Below, piece after piece: positions 8,202-17,384 of a stretch of 64,000 nt of DNA. Below the pieces are notes generated by a model. It ran no database searches, was not told where the DNA came from, and saw only the letters and a list, made by a program, of their open reading frames with translations. The stretch covers positions 1-64,000 of the forward strand of contig NZ_JACJTR010000021.1 of the NCBI RefSeq assembly GCF_014698795.1, in the 5' to 3' direction. Both the position numbers and the translations under genes were made by a program. The DNA comes from Nostoc sp. FACHB-892. GTDB lineage: Bacteria > Cyanobacteriota > Cyanobacteriia > Cyanobacteriales > Nostocaceae. Numbering within the stretch: position 1 is the first letter of the stretch; each line of letters opens with the position of its first letter.

Positions 8202-9188
8202 ATGGCGAATATTATTTCACTGGTAGATTACCAAGAGTTGTGGAGAGAAAGCAATCAAAACACTAGACAACCAGACCCATCAGATCCATCTGATATTATT
8301 AATATATGCCCTAAACAATTTGGCAGTGGATATGAACGTTGGATTGAACTGCGGGACATTAATTTACTAATTATTGATGCTGAGTTCCAGGATGATTTAG
8401 TTATAGAAAAAAACTTTTCAGATAGTTATGTTGGCGGGCTAGAATTTGGATTTCATCTCTTAGGGTATTGGAATAATATTAATGCCGGAAAAAATTTCTT
8501 TCAGAGTGGTGCTGTCCAACAAACTAAGCAATCAGAATTCTTGCGATCGCAACGACTTTTAAAGGTAGATATACATACCGAATCCTCCGAATTAATTAAT
8601 AGTTTTATTCCAGGTGGTTTAAATTCTATATCGCCGCAAATCCTGAAAAATGTCATCAAAACTAGTCAAGAGCCATATTTTAAAATTGATCATACTACTC
8701 CAGAAATGCGCGTTGCTCTTGAACAAATTATCAATTGTCCCTTTACAGGTTTAACGAAAAAAATTTATTTAGAAAGTAAATCTTTAGAATTAGTTGCCTT
8801 GAAACTGGAACAATTAGCCACTAGAGAAAATAGTTCTACAAAAGTCACTGCCTTAAAAGGAGATGATATCGATAGAATTCATTATGCCAAGGAAATTTTA
8901 AGCCAAAATCTAGATAGTCCTCCTTCCTTACTAGAACTAGCTAGGCAAGTAGGATTGAACGACTACAAGCTCAAGCTAGGCTTTCGCCAAGTATATGGTA
9001 CAACTGCATTTGGCTACTTACACCAACAACGGATGGAAAAAGCACGCCAATTAGTTTTAGAGGGTCAAATGAATGTCAAAGAAGTGGCGCGTGCTGTTGG
9101 CTATACCAATCAAAGCCATTTTGCCACAGCTTTCCGCAAGCAATTTGGCACTAATCCTAAATCCTATGATTTGTTACTTAGAGCTTAA
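8202..9188 (+). CDS. AraC-family transcriptional regulator, PchR-like
   Basis: 328 residues. The C-terminal 100 residues contain the two AraC helix-turn-helix units: PPSLLELARQVGLNDYKLKL and VKEVARAVGYTNQSHFATAF, ending FRKQFGTNPKSY. The N-terminal 220 residues would be the ligand-sensing part. Regulators of this type (PchR in Pseudomonas) respond to a siderophore and switch on its uptake genes. The position directly upstream of a TonB-dependent receptor and a FecB-like binding protein, in the same direction, strongly suggests this role. Start ATG at 8202 has AGTAGGA close upstream. It is likely to bind the paired repeats at 9230-9270. Confidence 0.88.
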   Translation: MANIISLVDYQELWRESNQNTRQPDPSDPSDIINICPKQFGSGYERWIELRDINLLIIDAEFQDDLVIEKNFSDSYVGGLEFGFHLLGYWNNINAGKNFFQSGAVQQTKQSEFLRSQRLLKVDIHTESSELINSFIPGGLNSISPQILKNVIKTSQEPYFKIDHTTPEMRVALEQIINCPFTGLTKKIYLESKSLELVALKLEQLATRENSSTKVTALKGDDIDRIHYAKEILSQNLDSPPSLLELARQVGLNDYKLKLGFRQVYGTTAFGYLHQQRMEKARQLVLEGQMNVKEVARAVGYTNQSHFATAFRKQFGTNPKSYDLLLRA

Positions 9189-9229
9189 AAATTAATTGAT
9201 ATACAGCTATTTGCTATCAATTTATTATC

Positions 9230-9270
9230 AAAATCCGTTTGAGGTTCAAAAAAATCCGTTTTGGGTTCAA
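9230..9270 (+). promoter_or_regulatory. Two 20-bp direct repeats, probable AraC/PchR-type operator
   Basis: AAAATCCGTTTGAGGTTCAA at 9230-9249 and AAAATCCGTTTTGGGTTCAA at 9251-9270 match at 18 of 20 positions with a 21-bp period, two turns of the helix. Direct repeats on one face of the helix are the usual AraC-family operator layout. They lie between the regulator and receptor genes, about 110 bp before the receptor start, which suits activation of that promoter. Binding by the neighbouring regulator is inferred. Confidence 0.65.
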
Positions 9271-9379
9271 TCATACCTTCAAAATCAAATCGATTATAGA
9301 TTAAGCTTCTTGAAAAAGATTCTTAGCTATAACAATTAGAGCCTTTGATGTTGATAGAGGCTTTTCTACGTGAGGAGAT

Positions 9380-11959
9380 ATGAGGAGACAACCGCAATTA
9401 TTGATGGGTTTATGGTTAGCAGGGGTATTAGTTACTGCACAACCTGCTTGGGGGAGTGGGAATAGTCCCTTATCTGAACGCGGTAGTACCTCTGCAAATT
9501 CTCAAGGATTACTATCTCAAGCATCAGCACCTCAATCTCTAATTCTTGTCAATGGAGTGCGAATTGATACTAAAGATAAAAGTGTAGAAGTAATTTTAGA
9601 GACTAAGCAAGGCGAACAATTGCAAGTAGCAAATAGCAGTTCGGGTAATAGCTTAATTGTTGATATTACTAATGCTCAACTGAGTTTGCCATCAGGAAAT
9701 ACATTTCGGCAAGAAAGACCGCTTGGGGGTATTGCTGAAGTTACAGTTGTCAACCAAGACAGTAACACTATTAGAATCACTGTCACGGGAGAAGTGGGAA
9801 CACCCGCTTATGAACTATTTGATAGTGATGCAGGTTTAATTTTAAGTGTTACACCTGCGACACCTTCCGCATCTCAACCAGAAACACCACAACAGCCACC
9901 ACAGGATAAACCTACTACAGAAACTCCCATAACAAAACCAACAGATGAGACTGATGCACCTATTGAACTGGTAGTTACAGGTGAACAAGATACATATCGA
10001 GCCACGGAAGCATCAACCGCCACAAAATTAGATGTACCACTGCGGGATGTTCCAGCATCGGTGCAGGTAATACCTAAAGAAGTCATTCAAGACCGCCAAG
10101 TAATCAGACTTAATGAACTAGCAGATAATGTCAGTGGTGTACGTCCTCAAGAAACTTATGGTGGACTGGCATCTCAAGGTTACTTTATTCGCGGTTTTTC
10201 TACAGGCTTTGAAACCCTGCGTGATGGCTTTAGAGATTTTGGCTTTTTTAGTCCCCGTGATGTAGCTAATATTGAGCGTGTAGAATTTCTCAAAGGCCCT
10301 GCATCAGTTTTGTATGGTAGTGCAACCAGTCCCGGTGGTGTCGTTAATACTATTACGAAAAAACCACTCGCAGACCCTTTTTATCAAATTAATGGTACTA
10401 TTGGTAACAACGACTTTTACCGTACATCAATTGATTTTTCCGGCCCCCTCTTAGAAAATCGCGCAGCACTCTACCGGATCAATGCAGCTTACGAAAACGC
10501 CAAAAGTTTCCGTGACTTTGTAGAAAATGAAAGCACCTTTATTGCACCAATTATTACCGTCAAAGCCGGAGAACGGACAAATCTCACCTTTGGTTATGAA
10601 TATCAAAAGTATGACTACACTTTTGATAGAGGTTTTTCTTCCGATAATCAAGTAGTTTTTGACCTCCCTATCAATCGGTTTTTAGGTGAACCTAACCTGA
10701 ATAGAGGTGAAGCAACATCTAATAATTTCACCTATTCACTAGACAGTGAATTTGGTTACAACAATAACTGGAAATTTCGTCAGGCTTTCAACGTTATTAA
10801 CGTTAACGGTAATACTAGAGGAGCGCAACCAAGGTTTATCAGAGAGGACGGACGTAATGTAGCACGAAGATATCGCAATGTTGATGAAGAGCAAAATAAC
10901 CTGTCATTTCAAAATGAAATTAGTGGCAAATTTAATACTGGTTCAATTCGCCATAATGTTCTTGTAGGATTGGAATTGTCTAGTTACAAATACTCCTACG
11001 ATCTCTTGAGTGGAGACATCGCCGACTTAGATATTTTTAACCCAGTTTATGGCGCACAAGCACCAGAGTCTCTTAGCAGGTCTAATGAGGAGTATGGTGG
11101 AGATAATATTGCACTGTATTTTCAGAATTTAATTGAACTGATACCTCAGATTAAATTACTGGCTGGTGGTCGCTTTGACTGGGTTGATTCCTTTTATCGA
11201 GATGTAGAAACTGGCACAAGCTATAATGAAAATTCAGATTCCGAATTTTCGCCACGGGTTGGAATAGTTTATCAACCGACTGATTTCACTTCAGTTTATG
11301 CTAGTTGGACAAATTCTTTTAACCCCCAAATATTTGGCACATCTCGCAATAACCAGCCTTTTCAACCAGAAACCGCAGAACAATTTGAAGTTGGGATTAA
11401 ACAGGAGTTTTTTGATACGCGTTTATCAGCAACTTTAGCTTATTTTGATATAACTAAGAAAAATGTTTTGACTACAGACCCGGAAGATGACAATTTCCAA
11501 ATTCAAGTAGGGGAACAAAAAAGCCGAGGTTTAGAGTTAGATGTTGTTGGGGAAATTCTCCCTGGCTGGAAAATTATTGGCACGTATACTTACACTGATG
11601 CTTATATCAGCCAAGATAATGATCCAAACTCAAACTTACTGAATAATAGATTAACAGGTGTACCTTACAACAGTGCGAGTTTATGGACTACCTACGAACT
11701 GCAACAAGGTAATTTGCAGGGTTTGGGATTAGGACTTGGTATTGTTTACGTTGGCGAACGAGAGGCGAGTTTACCCAATAATCTGAAAATTCCTTCGTAT
11801 GTTAGAACAGATGCCAGTATTTTCTATAAACGGGATAATTGGCGTGCTGCTCTCAATTTTAAGAATCTTTTTGACACCAAATACTACGAGTCTCAGAGCT
11901 TTTTCATTGTTCCCGCAGCACCTCTTACTGTTTTAGGAACTATTTCTTTTGAATTTTGA
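9380..11959 (+). CDS. TonB-dependent siderophore receptor with N-terminal AMIN domain
   Basis: 859 residues, outer membrane. A signal peptide (MRRQPQLLMGLWLAGVLVTA, cleavage near AWG) is followed by an AMIN domain (about 50-145), a Pro/Thr-rich linker (about 146-190), the plug (about 205-315; DVPASVQVIPKEVI, GYFIRGF, FLKGPASVLYG, PGGVVNTITKKP) and a 22-strand barrel ending in Phe (LGTISFEF). The AMIN-plug-barrel order is typical of cyanobacterial ferric-siderophore receptors; the AMIN domain binds periplasmic surface structures such as peptidoglycan. GAGGAG lies very close to the ATG. Preceded by an AraC regulator with candidate operator repeats, followed by a FecB-like lipoprotein. The particular siderophore cannot be told from sequence. 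Confidence 0.93.
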   Translation: MRRQPQLLMGLWLAGVLVTAQPAWGSGNSPLSERGSTSANSQGLLSQASAPQSLILVNGVRIDTKDKSVEVILETKQGEQLQVANSSSGNSLIVDITNAQLSLPSGNTFRQERPLGGIAEVTVVNQDSNTIRITVTGEVGTPAYELFDSDAGLILSVTPATPSASQPETPQQPPQDKPTTETPITKPTDETDAPIELVVTGEQDTYRATEASTATKLDVPLRDVPASVQVIPKEVIQDRQVIRLNELADNVSGVRPQETYGGLASQGYFIRGFSTGFETLRDGFRDFGFFSPRDVANIERVEFLKGPASVLYGSATSPGGVVNTITKKPLADPFYQINGTIGNNDFYRTSIDFSGPLLENRAALYRINAAYENAKSFRDFVENESTFIAPIITVKAGERTNLTFGYEYQKYDYTFDRGFSSDNQVVFDLPINRFLGEPNLNRGEATSNNFTYSLDSEFGYNNNWKFRQAFNVINVNGNTRGAQPRFIREDGRNVARRYRNVDEEQNNLSFQNEISGKFNTGSIRHNVLVGLELSSYKYSYDLLSGDIADLDIFNPVYGAQAPESLSRSNEEYGGDNIALYFQNLIELIPQIKLLAGGRFDWVDSFYRDVETGTSYNENSDSEFSPRVGIVYQPTDFTSVYASWTNSFNPQIFGTSRNNQPFQPETAEQFEVGIKQEFFDTRLSATLAYFDITKKNVLTTDPEDDNFQIQVGEQKSRGLELDVVGEILPGWKIIGTYTYTDAYISQDNDPNSNLLNNRLTGVPYNSASLWTTYELQQGNLQGLGLGLGIVYVGEREASLPNNLKIPSYVRTDASIFYKRDNWRAALNFKNLFDTKYYESQSFFIVPAAPLTVLGTISFEF

Positions 11960-12054
11960 TGTTGGATTGTAAGGTACATTCAAGCAGTGCATTACGGCTA
12001 ATTTATAAAACTGCAAATGCTCAAATTATCACATAGCCGTAACACAACGGCAAT

Positions 12055-12084
12055 AAAGCGGGATGAACATCCACACCGCTTTTT
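12055..12084 (+). terminator. Rho-independent terminator-like hairpin after the receptor gene
   Basis: AAAGCGG at 12055-12061 pairs with CCGCTTT at 12076-12082, with GGAT/ATCC nested inside, followed by TT and GCCTTT. It lies about 95 bases after the receptor stop and before the binding-protein gene, so it may attenuate read-through. Confidence 0.6.
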
Positions 12085-12130
12085 GCCTTTCCTACTTATA
12101 CTTAATCGTGATAAAATATATAAGTAAATA

Positions 12131-13120
12131 ATGAAAAAGCATTTTTATTATTACCTTCAGCTATTTGTAGCGATCGCAGTTTCATGCTTCATAACTATTG
12201 CTTGTCATAGTAATTTGCCAGATAGAGCATCATCCAATTCAGAATGCCGATTAATTAAGCATGAATTAGGCGAAACTTGTATACCTCTAAATCCGCAGCG
12301 TATTGTTGTTACAGATCAAGTTGCGTTAGAAGATGTAATAGCATTAGGATTGAAACCTATAGGTGCGGCTGATACAGCTTATGTAGCTAGTAAATCTATT
12401 TTTCTCAAGAGCAAAATGGGTAATGTAAATTATATAGGCAAAGAACATCAGTTTAATTTAGAGAAAATATTAGATTTACATCCAGATTTAATTATTAGCT
12501 TATTCGGTATCAATTCTGCAACCTATCAATTATTTTCAAAAATAGCCCCTACAGTTCAATTTAAATATGTTCATGCTAAATGGCAAGAATCTTTTCGGCA
12601 GATTGGGAAAGTATTAGATAAAGCGGAGCAAGCTGAAAAACTTCTGGCTGAGTACGAACAGCGATTAACAAAATTGCGAATTACCCTAAATAATCAAATC
12701 AATACATTAAAAGTATCTGTCAGCCGTTTTCATGGACAAGTTCAACTACCTGAGTTTCGTTCTCAATTTTCATTCCCTGGTAGTATTTTACAAGAAGTGG
12801 GTATTTCTATGCCAAATGCTCAAAGTCAGTTAATTAAAAACCCTAATGATACTTTGGTAATTCTGAATTTAGAACGTATAGACTTACTTGATGCTGATAT
12901 TTTATTTGTCGCGGTAGATCCTGGTGCTAGAGAATTATTCCAAAAATATCAGAATACTCGTCTTTGGAAAACATTGAATGTAGTACAGAATCAGCGAGCT
13001 TATAGTGTGGATTCTAGTTATTGGATTTTTGGTAGTATTTTATCAGCTAATGCCATAGTTGATGATTTATTTAAGTATTTACCAAGTTTTGTCAGCAAAA
13101 CGTTAAGGGCAAAGGCTTAA
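12131..13120 (+). CDS. Iron-siderophore ABC transporter substrate-binding lipoprotein (FecB/BtuF-like)
   Basis: 329 residues. The N-terminus has a hydrophobic stretch ending TIAC (Cys25), a lipobox. Then comes the periplasmic binding protein fold of the helical-backbone type: PQRIVVTDQVALEDVIALGL, LEKILDLHPDLIIS, IAPTVQF, then a long helix (FRQIGKVLDKAEQAEKLLAE) joining the two lobes, and a C-terminal lobe with VDSSYW. It would catch a ferric siderophore after receptor import and hand it to an inner membrane ABC permease, which is not in this window. It follows the receptor in the same direction after a possible attenuating hairpin. Confidence 0.9.
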   Translation: MKKHFYYYLQLFVAIAVSCFITIACHSNLPDRASSNSECRLIKHELGETCIPLNPQRIVVTDQVALEDVIALGLKPIGAADTAYVASKSIFLKSKMGNVNYIGKEHQFNLEKILDLHPDLIISLFGINSATYQLFSKIAPTVQFKYVHAKWQESFRQIGKVLDKAEQAEKLLAEYEQRLTKLRITLNNQINTLKVSVSRFHGQVQLPEFRSQFSFPGSILQEVGISMPNAQSQLIKNPNDTLVILNLERIDLLDADILFVAVDPGARELFQKYQNTRLWKTLNVVQNQRAYSVDSSYWIFGSILSANAIVDDLFKYLPSFVSKTLRAKA

Positions 13121-13123
13121 ATA

Positions 13124-13165
13124 ATTCGCAATTCGCAATTCGCAATTCGCAATTCGCAATTCGCA
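13124..13165. repeat. STRR heptamer array, (ATTCGCA)x6
   Basis: Six perfect tandem copies of ATTCGCA. Short tandemly repeated repetitive heptamers are a known feature of Nostocales genomes. They follow directly after the binding-protein gene. Confidence 0.95.
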
Positions 13166-13197
13166 ATGACGCTCGCGGCGCAGACTCGCTAACGCAA

Positions 13198-13365
13198 TTA
13201 CGTTTTGTAATGGGGATTTAGACCCCAACACAAAACAAGCAACCTAAACACAACTGCTGCTAAAACGATCGCACTCTGGTAGACTGCATGACTAGGCAAT
13301 GCTACCTCTTGCTTGAATAGCTTCCAGCCTAACCAGACAAGCAGCGACATGAAGCCCCAACGCAT
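13198..13365 (-). CDS. Possible small membrane protein, 55 residues
   Basis: Below the usual length cut-off. On the minus strand an ORF from ATG at 13365 gives MRWGFMSLLVWLGWKLFKQE, then VALPSHAVYQSAIVLAAVVF and RLLVLCWGLNPHYKT. Two hydrophobic segments with Trp/Arg flanks look like a real helical hairpin membrane protein and not random sequence. Open frame continues only nine codons upstream to a stop, so it could also be the tail of a truncated larger gene. No clear ribosome binding site. It occupies an otherwise empty 380-base gap, opposite in direction to both neighbours. Function unknown. Confidence 0.35.
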   Translation of the reverse strand: MRWGFMSLLVWLGWKLFKQEVALPSHAVYQSAIVLAAVVFRLLVLCWGLNPHYKT

Positions 13366-13499
13366 CCAAATCTCTTTGGTGGCGTTCTTAATTCAGTGTT
13401 TATAACTGATGAACTTATCTGATGTACATTTGAAAAGGGCCCTCTCTGACGACAAGCCCAGAGGCGGAATGCCTCCGGTATCTATGCTTGTGATTTTTC

Positions 13500-15305
13500 A
13501 TGACAATAACCCTGCTAAACAATCGCTATCAAGTTATCCAGGTAATCGGTGCTGGTGGGTTTGGCGAAACCTTTCTGGCTGAAGATGTCCATATGCCTTC
13601 TCGCCGTCGCTGCGTGATTAAGCAACTAAAACCGATAACCAATAATGACCCGCAAGCCTACCAGATTATCCAACAACGGTTTGAACGGGAAGCCGCAACC
13701 TTAGAGTATTTGGGTGAAAGTAGTAACCAAATACCTAAACTCTACGCCTACTTTTCTGAGAACGGGCAGTTTTACCTCGTCCAAGAATGGATTCACGGTC
13801 AAACCCTAACAAACATTGTCGAAGCCAAAGGATTCGAGAGTGAAACTGCTGTTCGGCAAATTCTCTTGAGTCTGCTTCCAGTCTTAGATTATGTCCACAG
13901 CAAAGGCATTATTCACCGCGATATCAAGCCTGAGAACATAATTCTCCGTTCTGTTGATGGCAAACCAGTTTTGATTGATTTTGGTGCTGTTAAAGAAACA
14001 ATCCGTTCAGTGGTGAATTCTCCAGGATACCCGACGCGATCGCTTGTGATTGGTACGCCTGGGTATATGCCAAGTGAACAAGCCGTTGGTCGCCCAGTTT
14101 ACAGCACTGATATTTACAGCTTAGGCTTAACGGCGATTTATCTGCTGACTGGTAAACACCCGCAAGAACTACCAGCTGATCTCAAAACTGGAGAAATACT
14201 TTGGCAGCAGCACGCCCCTAACGTCTCTTCCCAATTTGCGACAATACTTAATCAAGCAATTAAGCCTCATGCTGGCGATCGCTACAGCACTGCCAGTAAA
14301 ATGCTACAAGCTTTGCAGTCTGTTAACAATATACCTCCTGAGTTAGCTGCAAATACTTCTACAGTCCTTTTTTCTCCCACTACTAGATCGACTCGACAAA
14401 CCCAGCCATTATATTCCCCACAAAAAACTTCTGCCTCCGCATCTCCTAGAAACTGGCAAAAACCTGCTGTGATTGTTGGTAGCTTGCTGATAGGCGGCTT
14501 GCTTAGTGCAGTAGCAATTTCTAACATCACTCGTCAGCAACAACCAGAAACAACCATTGCTACAAGTCCCACCCCATCGCCAGAATCTTTGCCCACTCCT
14601 GTATCTGCCGAACCGTCCGCTTCTTCTGAAACTTCTCCAGTCCCAGTTATACCCACCTCACCACCACGACGGCGAATAATTCCCGATGTGCCAACTTTTA
14701 ATCCCCCAGTTGTATCCACACCACAGCCAGAAAAAGAGCCTGTAACTTCAGATACTCCAGCGCCAGAAGTGCGTTCTACACCACAGCCAGAACCAGAGAA
14801 TATTCCATCTTCCACACCCCAAAACAACGATCAGCCGCCTAGTAAAGTAGCTACCACTAACAGTAGTCAAAGCGTTCCTGCATTTCCTACAGGTACACCT
14901 AGAAGCGCCGTAGAAGCTGCTCTCGGCAAACCAAATCAAGATTTAAGAGGTGTATGGGGCAATACCCGTGCTGTTGTTTACAAACTAGTACCAAACAAAA
15001 TTGATCTTGGTTACTTATTTGATCGTAATTCTAAAGTGTTGCGTCAAACTGAGGTATCTTTTGCTCAATCGGTAGACTCGCAGGTAATGGAGGCTACCTT
15101 GAATGGATTGTTAAATGGGCAAGCCACTGAAGAAATTAAACAGGGACTCAAACAGGTACAACAGCGCCAGTCAGATAATTTTAGGTTTAAGAAAGGCTCA
15201 GTTAAGGGTCAGATTATTCGCCAAGAATGCAATTTTATTTACATCAGCATTTGGGATGCAAATTTACATGATTTTGTGAGTCCATCTACAGCCAAAAGGT
15301 GTTAA
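13500..15305 (+). CDS. Membrane-anchored Ser/Thr protein kinase (PknB/Hanks type)
   Basis: 601 residues. Kinase domain about 10-275: glycine loop GAGGFGETF (17-25), Lys41 in CVIKQL, catalytic HRDIKPEN with Asp141, and the metal-binding IDFG with Asp160, all intact. Then a linker, one transmembrane helix (about 323-343), a Pro/Thr/Ser-rich extracytoplasmic stalk (about 350-455) and a C-terminal globular domain (about 460-601) starting AFPTGTPRSAVEAALGKPNQ and containing two Cys (RQECNFIYI and the terminal RC). Cyanobacterial kinases of this build are thought to sense the periplasm or envelope; the C-terminal domain would be the sensor. Monocistronic. The ATG at 13500 directly precedes the conserved LLNNRYQV start. 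Confidence 0.9.
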   Translation: MTITLLNNRYQVIQVIGAGGFGETFLAEDVHMPSRRRCVIKQLKPITNNDPQAYQIIQQRFEREAATLEYLGESSNQIPKLYAYFSENGQFYLVQEWIHGQTLTNIVEAKGFESETAVRQILLSLLPVLDYVHSKGIIHRDIKPENIILRSVDGKPVLIDFGAVKETIRSVVNSPGYPTRSLVIGTPGYMPSEQAVGRPVYSTDIYSLGLTAIYLLTGKHPQELPADLKTGEILWQQHAPNVSSQFATILNQAIKPHAGDRYSTASKMLQALQSVNNIPPELAANTSTVLFSPTTRSTRQTQPLYSPQKTSASASPRNWQKPAVIVGSLLIGGLLSAVAISNITRQQQPETTIATSPTPSPESLPTPVSAEPSASSETSPVPVIPTSPPRRRIIPDVPTFNPPVVSTPQPEKEPVTSDTPAPEVRSTPQPEPENIPSSTPQNNDQPPSKVATTNSSQSVPAFPTGTPRSAVEAALGKPNQDLRGVWGNTRAVVYKLVPNKIDLGYLFDRNSKVLRQTEVSFAQSVDSQVMEATLNGLLNGQATEEIKQGLKQVQQRQSDNFRFKKGSVKGQIIRQECNFIYISIWDANLHDFVSPSTAKRC

Positions 15306-15690
15306 TTTCTGGTAAAGATTATCTTCAAAAGTTAAGTTTTTGTATCCTATAAGACAAATATAGTATTCAATATAGTAATTAAAAAACTGGCATTCTTGGA
15401 CAACAAGCAAAATAATTGCAGTCCTGACAAACATAAAAACCCAGTTTTTAGAATTTAGTCTATTTGTCTTCTAGGTTTTACAATAAACCCATAAAAATCT
15501 GTCTTTTGCATGCCCAATGCCCAATGCTCATTTTCAAACTAAGTTTCAAATTCTTAATCTTCATAAAGTTATAAATACCATTATTAAGTTTTTAATAATA
15601 CTTGTCTCAGCTTCTACATTCATGTCGTAAAGTGCGATCGTAATTGTGTAATCTGAAGACAGCAAAGCTAAATTATTCAATTGAGGTCTG
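15306..15690. other. Intergenic region, no gene seen
   Basis: AT-rich. An AAAAACTGG/CCAGTTTTT inverted repeat with a long loop (about 15383-15450) could be a weak terminator for the kinase gene. A HIP1-like GCGATCG lies near 15634. Confidence 0.5.
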
Positions 15691-15906
15691 ATGACTCCTA
15701 CAATCATGCGTCAGCTTTGGTCAGTGGTTGAAACTACCCAAGCCAAGCTCCTCTTACAACTGGATGATGCTAGCTTGGTGCAGTGGTTAGTAAAACAAAC
15801 CGAAACGCAGGTGTTGTTAGATTCTAACGAAACTGATTTTCTCTGCCACTACATCCAATCCCGGCTAGCCCTTATACGTGATATGGCTCATGAACGCCAA
15901 TGTTGA
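15691..15906 (+). CDS. Small conserved cyanobacterial protein
   Basis: 71 residues, ATG at 15691 with GAGG five bases upstream. It reads like a compact helical protein (LWSVVETTQAKLLLQLDDAS, LVQWLVKQTETQVLLDSNET, then LCHYIQSRLALIRDMA). I recognise the pattern as a recurrent small cyanobacterial hypothetical but know no function. No membrane segment or metal motif. It is convergent with ribD and separated by 43 bases. Confidence 0.65.
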   Translation: MTPTIMRQLWSVVETTQAKLLLQLDDASLVQWLVKQTETQVLLDSNETDFLCHYIQSRLALIRDMAHERQC

Positions 15907-15949
15907 TGAGCAATATCACAATGAATTGATTGATAGTCAAATGTTATTA

Positions 15950-17164
15950 CTATTGACTATTGGCTTTTTGAGGAAAATAACCTTCCACTAAGCAGTCAGA
16001 GCCTACTACACGCCAACGAACACGTTCTAGAGACAACGCCTCAGTCATGGTAGTAAAACCTAAATCGCCCACAGGTGTGGGAGCAATGGTACCACCAATG
16101 ATTTTCGGGGCAATAAATGCTAAAACTTTTTGCACTGCTCCTTGAGCGATCGCACTAGCAGCTAAAATACCACCACACTCCCAAAGGACGCTACAAAAAC
16201 CCCGTTCATACAAGTATGCCATTGCCTTATCTGGTGTAAGTGATGTTAATTCCACCACCTCCACCCCCTGCTTGAGCAACAGTTCTTGGAAGTCGGGATT
16301 AGCACCTTTCTGTGTCAACACCAAAGTTGGAGCATCCGCAGTTTGCCACAGATGGGCACTTTCCGGTAAGTCGAGATGGCGACTCATAACCACCCGCAGG
16401 GGATTATGTGCCTCCACCTGACGGGTAGTTAAGTAAGGATTATCTTGTCGGACTGTATTACCGCCGACAATTATTGCATCGCAAGCCGCCCGCAACTGAT
16501 GTACTTCATTGCGGGCTTCTTGGCTTGTCACCCAGGTGCTATGACCAGAGGTAGTAGCAATTTTGCCGTCTAAAGTCATGGCATATTTTAAAATTCCCAA
16601 AGGTCGTTTGTAGAGAATGCGATGCACAAAAGCTTCATTTAGCTGATGACAAGCTGATTCTTCTACTCCTACCAAGACTTCGATCCCCGCCGCACGTAAA
16701 CGGGCAATACCACCTCCAGCTACTAGTGGATTGGGATCAACCATACCCACCACCACTTTTGCCACCCCTGCTTGGATCAATCCTTCTGAACACGGGGGAG
16801 TACGCCCATAGTGATTGCAAGGTTCGAGGCTGACATAGATTGTTGCACCACGAGCGCGATCGCCTGCTGCCCTCAAGGCAAACACTTCTGCATGAGGCTC
16901 ACCTGCACGAGGATGAAACCCTTCGCCGACAATTTCGCCATCCTTGACAATCACCGCTCCCACTAGCGGATTTGGCGAAGTCCGTCCTAAAGCGCGGCGA
17001 GCAAGTTCCAAACACCGGAGCATCATGCGAGAGTCAAAGTCACTTCCGATCTTTTCCTTTGGTGGTGAATTCAATCCTACTGCTGACTCCACTAGATGTA
17101 TACTTTCCTGAGTGTAATTTTCTAAGGATGCATCTGCTTGAGCAACCACTGGGGAATTATCCAT
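15950..17164 (-). CDS. ribD: Bifunctional riboflavin biosynthesis deaminase/reductase
   Basis: Converts the GTP cyclohydrolase II product by deamination and ribityl reduction in riboflavin synthesis. The open frame extends to a GTG at 17179, but ATG at 17164 (MDNSPVVAQ) is the likelier start, giving 404 residues. The first 40 residues are a non-conserved extension. The N-terminal deaminase domain shows the zinc motif His91-Ala-Glu93 (PHAEVFAL) and Cys116/Cys125 (EPCNHYGRTPPC), with GRTSPNPLVGAV before it. The C-terminal reductase starts near 180 with LKYAMTLDGKIAT and includes VGGNTVRQDNP and ECGG. Stand-alone, as in most cyanobacteria; no FMN riboswitch seen upstream. Confidence 0.95.
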   Translation of the reverse strand: MDNSPVVAQADASLENYTQESIHLVESAVGLNSPPKEKIGSDFDSRMMLRCLELARRALGRTSPNPLVGAVIVKDGEIVGEGFHPRAGEPHAEVFALRAAGDRARGATIYVSLEPCNHYGRTPPCSEGLIQAGVAKVVVGMVDPNPLVAGGGIARLRAAGIEVLVGVEESACHQLNEAFVHRILYKRPLGILKYAMTLDGKIATTSGHSTWVTSQEARNEVHQLRAACDAIIVGGNTVRQDNPYLTTRQVEAHNPLRVVMSRHLDLPESAHLWQTADAPTLVLTQKGANPDFQELLLKQGVEVVELTSLTPDKAMAYLYERGFCSVLWECGGILAASAIAQGAVQKVLAFIAPKIIGGTIAPTPVGDLGFTTMTEALSLERVRWRVVGSDCLVEGYFPQKANSQ

Positions 17165-17384
17165 AATTTTAGGCAACACTGTAAATATTCTGCACGCGAT
17201 CGCGCAGCCTTTTCACAGGAGAATCGCGCTTTGCTCCTGATAATTAAACAAATTAAATCCAGGCGCTATTATTGGCTATCTCAGCTTATGTGATATTTGA
17301 CTCAACTGTAGCGTTAACTATCCCACTTCTAGTCAGGAGATATCAACATTCCTGCCTGTGCCGCTACCTGCACAGACAACTCTT

